Below, piece after piece: positions 1 to 4,992 of a stretch of 6,425 bases of DNA. The stretch's first letter is position 1. Each line of letters begins with the position of its first letter. The DNA is taken from positions 1-6,425 of the forward strand of contig CALXTZ010000075.1 of assembly GCA_944391545.1 (NCBI GenBank), written 5' to 3'. Below the pieces are notes generated by a model. It did no database searches, was not told where the DNA came from, and saw only the letters and a program-made list of their open reading frames with translations. This DNA comes from an uncultured Alphaproteobacteria bacterium. Its GTDB lineage: Bacteria; Pseudomonadota; Alphaproteobacteria; CAAHEQ01; UBA3637. The position numbers were made by a program, and so were the translations under genes.

Positions 1-908
1 AAACGCGTCCGTTGTTCCAATCGTTCGGCTTCCAGCGGCATATTGTTTTCTTTGAAATAAGCCAAACGATCTTTGAGTTCGGCTTTGATGGTCTTTATGG
101 CTTGAGACACGGCCGGCCGCGGCGTCACATAGTGGCTGGCCGGGTAAATCGTGATTTCATTAAGCGCCAGTTTTTGTTCCCCGGTTAACGGATCAAATTC
201 ATGAATGCTTTCCAGCTCATCCCCGAAGAAAGATAAACGCCATGCCAAGTCTTCGTAATGAGACGGGAAAATATCGACAATATCGCCCGATACGCGAAAC
301 GAGCCGCGTTCAAAAGCCAGATTATTGCGTTGATATTGTAATTCAACCAAATGTTTAGATAAATCGCCGATATCCCAGCTGTCTCCGACACGCATCGGAA
401 TTTTCATGGCAGAATAAGATTCGACGCTACCCAACCCGTAAATGCATGACACGGAAGAAACGATGACGACATCTCGGCGCTCTAAAATATCGCGCGTAGC
501 CGCATGGCGCATCCGATCAATTTGTTCGTTGATGGCGGAATCTTTTTCAATGTATGTGTCGGTTCGGGGAATGTACGCTTCCGGTTGGTAATAATCATAA
601 TAAGAGACAAAATATTCAACGGCATTTTCCGGGAAAAACGCTTTCATTTCTCCATACAGCTGCGCCGCGAGGATTTTATTGTGAGCCAAAATCAGAGCAG
701 GGCGTTTCATCCGTTGAATGATTTGCGCCATTGTATATGTTTTACCCGATCCGGTGATGCCTAACAAAACTTGATTGTGCTCGTTTTGCTGCAATCCGGC
801 AACGAGTTCGGAAATAGCCTGTTCTTGATCTCCCGCCGGTTGGAAAGGAGATGCCAACTTAAACTCGGCCGGAGTCAAGTCTGTGGAATGCTCATATAAA
901 GGGAACAT
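1..908 (-). CDS. uvrB: UvrABC system protein B (excinuclease subunit UvrB), 5' part, runs off the left edge
   Basis: Cytoplasmic nucleotide-excision-repair helicase-like ATPase. UvrB is loaded on DNA by UvrA, verifies damage by inserting a beta-hairpin between the strands, and then recruits UvrC for incision. About 302 N-terminal residues are present, less than half of the usual ~670. Visible signatures are the N-terminal 'PAGDQEQAI' (residues 24-32), the Walker A motif GITGSGKT (50-57), 'LAHNKILAAQL' (74-84), and the UvrB-specific hairpin region running from Y103 through 'YYQPEAYIPRTDTYIEKD' (106-123). The helicase motifs V-VI and the C-terminal UVR domain lie outside the window. The start ATG at 908-906 begins MFPLYEH, and the stop of the upstream membrane-protein gene is only 4 bp away. 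The Shine-Dalgarno sequence before this ATG is poor, which fits translational coupling to that gene. Identification is very secure; only the precise start carries doubt. Confidence 0.97.
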   Translation of the reverse strand, partial: MFPLYEHSTDLTPAEFKLASPFQPAGDQEQAISELVAGLQQNEHNQVLLGITGSGKTYTMAQIIQRMKRPALILAHNKILAAQLYGEMKAFFPENAVEYFVSYYDYYQPEAYIPRTDTYIEKDSAINEQIDRMRHAATRDILERRDVVIVSSVSCIYGLGSVESYSAMKIPMRVGDSWDIGDLSKHLVELQYQRNNLAFERGSFRVSGDIVDIFPSHYEDLAWRLSFFGDELESIHEFDPLTGEQKLALNEITIYPASHYVTPRPAVSQAIKTIKAELKDRLAYFKENNMPLEAERLEQRTR

Positions 909-912
909 GTTT

Positions 913-1986
913 TTACCGTTTTTTTAAGTGTTGGATTTCGTCTTTGGCAGACGTCCATAAAATTGTACTCGCTTTTTTGATATCTGAAAAGACATCTCTT
1001 AGTCGAGGTTTCGGTTCTCCCCACGTATTTAAACGTGTTACCAAATCCAAGTACAAAACAATCAACGCCACCACGGCGACCCAAACAAAATCCTGAACCA
1101 AAATGCCCAGTAAAGCCAAAATAATCATTCGCTTCATTAAAAACGGCATGATGCCGACGGCGTTCAAATGATTTTGAACGACCCGCGTGACATAAAACGT
1201 ATATTTAATCGGGAGTTGTTGCGAACGATGTCTGATTCGATAAATAAAGGACGATATCCATTCAAAATAATAATAAGACGGCATGACAAAGAAAGCGAGC
1301 CACATGCCTTTACCGGCCATCATAATGAAGAAAAATCCCATCAGAAACCCGAGCGGTGCAGATCCGGCTTTACCGAGTTGCAAATGAGGAAACGTTTTTT
1401 TGTAAAAGAGAAAACCCAACAATGCCGCCAGCATCAAGATCGGATAATAGGTCAAAGACAGAGGAAACAGGGCGGGGTAAAGCGGGGACAGAAATGCAAA
1501 ACCGATACACAATGCCTGTGTTTGCGCCAATGTCATTGAGTCAACTTTGTCCATTGTCGTGTAAAGGTGAACAAAGCCGGCCCATACAACGGATAAGCAC
1601 AAGCGATCCAACCCGATCGGCAACAATCCTTGGAAAACCAAAAGATCGGCTGGTAAAAATTGCGAGCTGATCAACGTAACGAACAAATAAATCCAAAACC
1701 GATTGATAATGCCTTTTTCGATGGAGTAAAGAGATAAAGACAATGCTGCAATCAAAAACGGAAAAATGCCGAAAGGTGACAAAGTGTTCGGCCATTCATT
1801 CGGCCAAGAGGCCAGTTCTAAAAGAGACCAGCCGAAGAAAACGGCACCGATGACGGCAATGCCGCATTTGTTGGACATGTCTTTAATTTGAGTCGGCAGT
1901 TTGTTCGGGTTGTATAGAAAATAGGTAAAAACGAACGACAAAATTCCGGTTGTTACCAGACACGAGAGAAAGTAAGCCAAACCCAT
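913..1986 (-). CDS. Polytopic membrane protein, degenerate WecA/MraY-type phospho-sugar transferase homologue (likely pseudoenzyme)
   Basis: A 357-residue, strongly hydrophobic inner-membrane protein with roughly nine to eleven membrane segments, the normal size for the polyprenyl-phosphate N-acetylhexosamine-1-phosphate transferase (PNPT) superfamily. By eye it aligns with that family along its length. 'LYNPNKL' to 'CGIAVIG' (24-47) matches the N-terminal PN-R-H-PRGGG region. 'LSLYSIEKG' (84-92) matches the DD motif. 'VHLYTTMDKVDS' (139-150) matches NLxNFMDGIDG. 'LGKAGSAPLGFLMG' (204-217) matches the GDxGS motif. 'KYTFYVTR' (261-268) matches the HRxHxYQR motif. At nearly every catalytic or metal-binding position the residue is changed: DD becomes SI, GD becomes GK, the motif histidines are gone; only the two Asp of MDKVDS remain. 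Transferase activity is therefore doubtful, and no function is proposed. The start has a strong SD (AAGGGGGA). It lies 27 bp after infA and 4 bp before uvrB, so it is probably co-transcribed with both. Family assignment is by pattern recognition only. Confidence 0.8.
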   Translation of the reverse strand: MGLAYFLSCLVTTGILSFVFTYFLYNPNKLPTQIKDMSNKCGIAVIGAVFFGWSLLELASWPNEWPNTLSPFGIFPFLIAALSLSLYSIEKGIINRFWIYLFVTLISSQFLPADLLVFQGLLPIGLDRLCLSVVWAGFVHLYTTMDKVDSMTLAQTQALCIGFAFLSPLYPALFPLSLTYYPILMLAALLGFLFYKKTFPHLQLGKAGSAPLGFLMGFFFIMMAGKGMWLAFFVMPSYYYFEWISSFIYRIRHRSQQLPIKYTFYVTRVVQNHLNAVGIMPFLMKRMIILALLGILVQDFVWVAVVALIVLYLDLVTRLNTWGEPKPRLRDVFSDIKKASTILWTSAKDEIQHLKKR

Positions 1987-2013
1987 TTTATCCCCCTTTC
2001 TTTAAAAGTTTAT

Positions 2014-2235
2014 CTAACTTTTATGTCTAAACGAAATCCGACCTTTTGTCAAATCATAAGGAGTCATTTCAATTTCAACTTTGTCGCCCACCATGACACG
2101 AATACGGAATTTGCGCATTTTGCCGGCCGTATGCGCCAAAATTTCGTGTCCGTTTTCTAATTGGACGCGAAACATGGCGTTGGGTAATTTTTCGACAACC
2201 GTTCCCGTAAACGTTAAAACTTCTTCTTTTGCCAT
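2014..2235 (-). CDS. infA: Translation initiation factor IF-1
   Basis: IF-1 binds the ribosomal A site on the 30S subunit during initiation and assists IF-2 and IF-3. The product is 73 residues, the usual length, and forms a single S1-type OB fold. Diagnostic stretches are 'LPNAMFRVQLENGHEILAH' (17-35), 'AGKMRKFRIRV' (37-47) and 'MTPYDLTKGRISFRHK' (57-72), which match alphaproteobacterial IF-1 closely. The start ATG at 2235-2233 has an AGAGG Shine-Dalgarno about 8 bases upstream, and a near-consensus promoter lies just beyond it. The gene ends with TAG, 27 bp before the downstream membrane protein. It therefore appears to head an infA, membrane protein, uvrB transcription unit. Confidence 0.98.
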   Translation of the reverse strand: MAKEEVLTFTGTVVEKLPNAMFRVQLENGHEILAHTAGKMRKFRIRVMVGDKVEIEMTPYDLTKGRISFRHKS

Positions 2236-2267
2236 AAATAAAACCTCTTTTTGTTAAAAGTTGTCCT

Positions 2268-2296
2268 AATATATTCCTTTTTATAGCCTTTGGCAA
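2268..2296 (-). promoter_or_regulatory. Sigma70-type promoter for infA
   Basis: Read on the minus strand: -35 TTGCCA (2296-2291), a 17-bp spacer, and -10 TATATT (2273-2268). Transcription would start near 2261, about 26 bases before the infA start codon. Both hexamers match the consensus at five of six positions and the spacing is ideal. The -35 hexamer lies inside an A/T-only inverted repeat just after the stop of the upstream gene. Confidence 0.75.
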
Positions 2297-2319
2297 TAAA
2301 AAAAGCAGATTTTTTTATT
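2295..2319 (-). terminator. Possible weak terminator, A/T-only hairpin
   Basis: A perfect 10-bp inverted repeat (AATAAAAAAA, then TTTTTTTATT on the plus strand) with a 5-base loop. It overlaps the stop codon of the 2318-2908 gene. It has no G-C pairs in the stem, so it would be a poor intrinsic terminator. It is placed where a terminator is expected, between that gene and the infA promoter, whose -35 hexamer it overlaps by two bases. Confidence 0.3.
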
Positions 2320-2908
2320 ATGGGACGAATAAAGAATTTGTGGTTGGTGTACGTTGGAAGGCTTTGAATAAAGACGTTTTTAAATTTTCTTGTTGAACCG
2401 GAGTCAGATATTTATTAAATAATAAACCCAATGAAACGCGCTTTCGTTCCTGATCGCCGCATAATTCGGATAAAGTCGGCTGTGCCGATACGTGCAGATC
2501 TTGGCCGCCTTCATAGGCAAAAGAAGGAATGGCTTGGCTTTCCAAAATGTTTTCACAAATATAATAAGGCACATTTTGCAGTTGAATCATAAATTTATCA
2601 TCCGCTTGGACATAGACGGATAACGTGACTCCGGATGAAAGCTGATACGTATTGCCGGTTGCTCCGTCGATAATCGGTTGCAACGGCAAAGGACCGATTT
2701 CGGCCAGTCGTTGCGGATTGCCCGAAACAATCAATGCCGTGCGAATAACGGTTTGAACCGTTTTGTTGGTTTCAAATGTTCGACGTGCTTTGCGATATCC
2801 CCAAAAACATCCCGTGACTAAAAAGACAAGGAATAAAAAAGTTAAAATCATGCCGGACAATCGGAAGACTTTATCTTGATCGGAAATATCATACGCTTTT
2901 GAAAACAT
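2318..2908 (-). CDS. Single-pass membrane protein, possibly pilin-like; function unknown
   Basis: A 196-residue protein that I do not recognise with confidence. It has a charged 19-residue N-terminus, one hydrophobic segment (about 20-37), a basic amphipathic stretch (RKARRTFETNK, 39-49) and a globular C-terminal part with two cysteines (C118, C150) that could form a disulfide outside the cytoplasm; a third, C34, is in the membrane segment. The order of a long N-terminal helix, then beta-rich sequence with 'GVTLSVYVQADDKFMIQLQ' (93-111), then 'VPYYIC' (113-118) recalls type IVb (PilS/TcpA-like) pilins. 'SG|MILTF' at 18-24 resembles a prepilin cleavage site but lacks the Glu at position +5. 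It has its own near-consensus promoter and an SD (GAAGGTG) 6 bases before the ATG. It sits alone between rpsD and infA. The CDS is secure; the pilin idea is a guess. Confidence 0.85.
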   Translation of the reverse strand: MFSKAYDISDQDKVFRLSGMILTFLFLVFLVTGCFWGYRKARRTFETNKTVQTVIRTALIVSGNPQRLAEIGPLPLQPIIDGATGNTYQLSSGVTLSVYVQADDKFMIQLQNVPYYICENILESQAIPSFAYEGGQDLHVSAQPTLSELCGDQERKRVSLGLLFNKYLTPVQQENLKTSLFKAFQRTPTTNSLFVP

Positions 2909-2926
2909 ACTGCACCTTCACATCGG

Positions 2927-2955
2927 GATATAGTCTTTCTGCAGGGGCAAGTCAA
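2927..2955 (-). promoter_or_regulatory. Sigma70-type promoter for the 196-residue membrane protein gene
   Basis: Minus strand: -35 TTGACT (2955-2950), a 17-bp spacer, and -10 TATATC (2932-2927). The predicted start near 2920 gives a very short leader of about 12 bases that begins at the Shine-Dalgarno. It lies directly after the rpsD terminator, so this gene is probably transcribed independently. Confidence 0.7.
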
Positions 2956-2995
2956 GAAAAATCCGCATGATTTCTTTGTAAACAACCCGAAAAGA

Positions 2996-3027
2996 TAATA
3001 AAAAAGCCCCGATAAACGAGGCTTTTT
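2996..3027 (-). terminator. Rho-independent terminator of rpsD
   Basis: In the transcript, AAAAAGCCTCG and CGGGGCTTTTT form a stem (one G-U pair) around a TTTAT loop, ending in a run of six T then ATTAT. It begins 18 bases after the rpsD stop codon. It is a textbook intrinsic terminator on the minus strand. The A-run at its 5' side also makes the plus-strand version plausible, but no plus-strand gene ends here. Confidence 0.9.
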
Positions 3028-3044
3028 CAGAAGGAGGGCGAATA

Positions 3045-3659
3045 TTACCGAGAGTAGTATTCGACGACCAAGTTCGGTTCCATTTGCGAAGCGTACGGAA
3101 TGTCAGCCAATTTCGGCGTACGAACATACGTTCCGGACATTTCTTTTTCGTTCACTTCGATATAATCGGGAACAGTCCGTTCCGCGGAAGCCATTGCTTC
3201 AATGACCAAAGCCATTTCTTTGGCTTTCGGAGCGACTTCGATTTTGTCGCCTTCACGAACCAAGTAAGACGGAATGTTCACTTTTTTGCCGTTTACCAAA
3301 ACATGACCGTGGTTCACGAATTGACGAGCCGCAAAAACAGTCGGAACAAATTTCATCCGATAGACGATTGCGTCCAGACGGCTTTCCAAAATACCGACCA
3401 GGTTTTCGGAAGTATCCCCTTTGCGGCGGATCGCTTCTGCATAGTATTTGCGCAATTGTTTTTCGGAAACGTTTCCGTAATACCCTTTTAATTTTTGTTT
3501 AGCGCGTAATTGAACACCATAATCCGTCGGTTTGCCGCGGTGTTGACCGTGTTGACCCGGACCGTATTCCCGTTTGTTAAACGGGCTTTTTGCACGACCC
3601 CATAAAGAAGTGCCTAAACGGCGTTCAATTTTATATTTTGCGTTAATGCGTTTTGACAT
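3045..3659 (-). CDS. rpsD: 30S ribosomal protein S4
   Basis: S4 is a primary 16S rRNA-binding protein that nucleates 30S assembly, and in many bacteria it represses its own mRNA. The product is 204 residues, the normal length. Signatures: 'AKYKIERRLGTSLWGRAKSP' (7-26), 'YGPGQHGQ' (32-39), 'RAKQKLKGYYGN' (52-63), and the S4 RNA-binding domain (about 95-158) with 'FVPTVFAARQFVNHGHVLVN' (103-122); it ends in 'VVEYYSR'. The N-terminus lacks zinc-binding cysteines and has the alphaproteobacterial type. The start ATG at 3659-3657 has an AAGGAA SD. The gene stands apart from other ribosomal genes in the visible window, with its own promoter, a ~108-base leader and a terminator, so it looks monocistronic. 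Confidence 0.98.
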   Translation of the reverse strand: MSKRINAKYKIERRLGTSLWGRAKSPFNKREYGPGQHGQHRGKPTDYGVQLRAKQKLKGYYGNVSEKQLRKYYAEAIRRKGDTSENLVGILESRLDAIVYRMKFVPTVFAARQFVNHGHVLVNGKKVNIPSYLVREGDKIEVAPKAKEMALVIEAMASAERTVPDYIEVNEKEMSGTYVRTPKLADIPYASQMEPNLVVEYYSR

Positions 3660-3767
3660 GTTGTTTTCCTTAATTTGTCAAAGTGTTGTGCCAATAGTCC
3701 CTGCCGGATAACCGCGGGCCGAACAAGCAGGAAACCAACACCTGTGTTCACTTTCTTGGCGTTAAGA
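3660..3767 (-). promoter_or_regulatory. Structured 5' leader of rpsD, candidate S4 autoregulatory site
   Basis: Between the predicted transcription start and the ATG lie about 108 bases rich in complementary segments. A 7-bp stem with one G-U pairs 3733-3727 with 3704-3698. CTTAA (3766-3762) can pair with TTAAG (3673-3669), which overlaps the Shine-Dalgarno. GCCAA (3760-3756) pairs with TTGGC (3694-3690), and AAAGTG (3754-3749) with CACTTT (3685-3680); these last two cross, so they would form a pseudoknot or two alternative folds. S4 is known to repress translation by binding a pseudoknot leader in the E. coli alpha operon. That this leader does the same is inference. Confidence 0.45.
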
Positions 3768-3773
3768 GCTGGC

Positions 3774-3802
3774 AATATATCTGATTTTTAAAAGAAAGTC
3801 AA
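3774..3802 (-). promoter_or_regulatory. Sigma70-type promoter for rpsD
   Basis: Minus strand: -35 TTGACT (3802-3797), a 17-bp spacer, and -10 TATATT (3779-3774). Each hexamer is one base from consensus, as expected for a ribosomal protein gene. The promoter starts only ten bases past the alr stop codon, and no terminator is visible between them, so alr transcripts may also read into rpsD. Confidence 0.8.
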
Positions 3803-3811
3803 GCGCAAAAG

Positions 3812-4879
3812 CTATTTTTCTTCCTTTCGGATAAAACGAATGCCTTTGCCGAACCGCGATAAAATTTCATACGCGCTGGTGCCGGCGTCTCGTGCCATAT
3901 CGTCAGGCGTATACGTGTCATTCAATACGTCGATTAAATCGCCGGGGCGCAAATCGGGTGCTTTTGTGATGTCGCATATTGTGCTGTCCATGCATACGCG
4001 TCCCAGAATCGGCAGGCTTTTACCGTCGACCCAAAAGCGACCTTTGTTAGACAGACTGACAAACAGACCGTCTCCGTATCCGATGGATACGATGGCGATT
4101 TTCATCGGATGAGCGGCCGTAAAAGTCGCCCCGTAACTGATGTTTTCGCCAGCATTCAGTGGGACGGTTTGTAGAACACGGGCTTGGACGGTTAAAGCAG
4201 ATTTTAATCCCAAATCATCTGGTGTCGGCCGTGTTATTCCATATAAAAGCGCGCCGATACGCACCAAGTCGTACGTATATTCGGAACCGAGGAGCGTTCC
4301 GCCCGACGCCGATAAAGAAAGCGGAACATGCGGGAACAGTTGCCGACATTCTTCAAATATGTTCCGTTGATACGCGTTCATCGGATGATCAGGTGTATCC
4401 GGACACGCCAGATGAGACATAAATAAACTGATGTTTTGCCGTTGTTCCGGTGTTAACTGATTCAACTCTGTCGGTCGTACTCCCAGACGATTTAATCCCG
4501 TGTCGATTTGAAGAGCGGGTTTAATGTCCGAGATGCCTTGATTGTGCCACCAAGCGACATCTTCCAAAGACGATAAAACCGGAATCAGGTGATTTTCTTT
4601 AACCGTCTTTAAATCATCGGAACCGATGCCTTGCAAAACATAAATGTCGGCGTCCGGCGCAAAAGGACGAATTTGAGCACCTTCCCATGCATATGCTACA
4701 AAAAAAGTACGGCAGGTCGGATAAAGCGTTCGGACGATATGTTCGGCCCCCAAACCGTAAGCATTATCTTTGACAACGGCTGCCGTTCGAGCCGGCGCCG
4801 CTTTGGCACATAACATTTTGTAATTGTTTCGAATATGATTTAAATGAACCGTGAAAACCGGTTGAATAGCTGTTTTCAT
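3812..4879 (-). CDS. alr: Alanine racemase (PLP-dependent)
   Basis: Interconverts L- and D-alanine in the cytoplasm and so supplies D-Ala for peptidoglycan. The product is 355 residues from the chosen start, within the family range. The PLP-binding lysine is K37 in 'AVVKDNAYGLGA' (34-45), and the catalytic tyrosine of the second half is Y249 in 'NISYGATF'. Also present are 'DTGLNRLG' (126-133), 'SHLACPD' (155-161), 'VRIGALLYG' (206-214), 'IGYGDG' (266-271), and 'GRVCMDS' (293-299), where most relatives have MDQ. I prefer the ATG at 4879-4877, because an AAGAGG SD lies 6 bases upstream and a possible promoter would start transcription at about 4893. A TTG at 4921 and an ATG at 4909 are in frame but lack a comparable SD. 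It is divergent from the ubiquitin-barrel gene. The active-site motifs look intact. Confidence 0.96.
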   Translation of the reverse strand: MKTAIQPVFTVHLNHIRNNYKMLCAKAAPARTAAVVKDNAYGLGAEHIVRTLYPTCRTFFVAYAWEGAQIRPFAPDADIYVLQGIGSDDLKTVKENHLIPVLSSLEDVAWWHNQGISDIKPALQIDTGLNRLGVRPTELNQLTPEQRQNISLFMSHLACPDTPDHPMNAYQRNIFEECRQLFPHVPLSLSASGGTLLGSEYTYDLVRIGALLYGITRPTPDDLGLKSALTVQARVLQTVPLNAGENISYGATFTAAHPMKIAIVSIGYGDGLFVSLSNKGRFWVDGKSLPILGRVCMDSTICDITKAPDLRPGDLIDVLNDTYTPDDMARDAGTSAYEILSRFGKGIRFIRKEEK

Positions 4880-4885
4880 GTCAAG

Positions 4886-4891
4886 CCTCTT
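4886..4891 (-). promoter_or_regulatory. Shine-Dalgarno that decides the alr start
   Basis: AAGAGG on the minus strand, 6 bases before the ATG at 4879. The alternative upstream starts (TTG at 4921, ATG at 4909) lack a site of this quality. Flanking bases AAGCC and GGCTT could form a 5-bp hairpin partly covering this site. Confidence 0.65.
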
Positions 4892-4899
4892 TTCGGGCT

Positions 4900-4929
4900 T
4901 TTGTAGCATGTTTTTCTTCAAATTGTCAA
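4900..4929 (-). promoter_or_regulatory. Possible alr promoter
   Basis: A perfect -35 TTGACA (4929-4924), an 18-bp spacer and a weaker -10 TACAAA (4905-4900). The start would fall near 4893, which leaves a leader of about 14 bases and supports the start codon at 4879. The weak -10 lowers confidence. Confidence 0.45.
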
Positions 4930-4938
4930 AAGAAAAAG

Positions 4939-4967
4939 TTGAAAATAAATATGTATTCGAGTATCTT
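4939..4967 (+). promoter_or_regulatory. Possible promoter of the ubiquitin-barrel gene
   Basis: -35 TTGAAA (4939-4944), a 17-bp spacer and -10 TATCTT (4962-4967), giving a start near 4974, about 19 bases before the ATG. An alternative, TTGTCA (4923-4928) with TAAATA (4946-4951), is also spaced at 17 but has a poorer -10 and overlaps the alr -35. Either way the divergent promoters are packed into about 110 bases. The region is A/T-rich, so chance matches are likely. Confidence 0.4.
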
Positions 4968-4980
4968 GTCAGTAAAACTG

Positions 4981-4987
4981 AAAGGAA
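4981..4987 (+). promoter_or_regulatory. Shine-Dalgarno that decides the ubiquitin-barrel start
   Basis: AAAGGAA, 5 bases before the ATG at 4993. The 18 codons upstream of that ATG are also open in frame (from an ATG at 4939), but using them would put a polar, charged stretch before the signal peptide, and the predicted transcript start lies downstream of 4939. Confidence 0.75.
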
Positions 4988-4992
4988 ATAAA

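Noticed and set aside
1168..1670. Plus-strand open frames at 1168-1539 and 1356-1670
   Set aside because: They lie opposite the membrane-protein gene, are in low-quality composition and show no recognisable protein; they are shadows.
3084..3491. Plus-strand 135-codon frame opposite rpsD
   Set aside because: Antisense shadow of a strongly conserved ribosomal gene.
4880..4921. TTG (4921) or ATG (4909) start for alr
   Set aside because: Neither has an SD as good as that of the ATG at 4879, and the extra residues are not part of the usual family N-terminus.
4939..4992. Upstream in-frame ATG at 4939 as the start of the ubiquitin-barrel protein
   Set aside because: It has no Shine-Dalgarno, would put 18 extra residues before a normal signal peptide, and lies within the best promoter candidate; ATG 4993 has AAAGGAA at good spacing.
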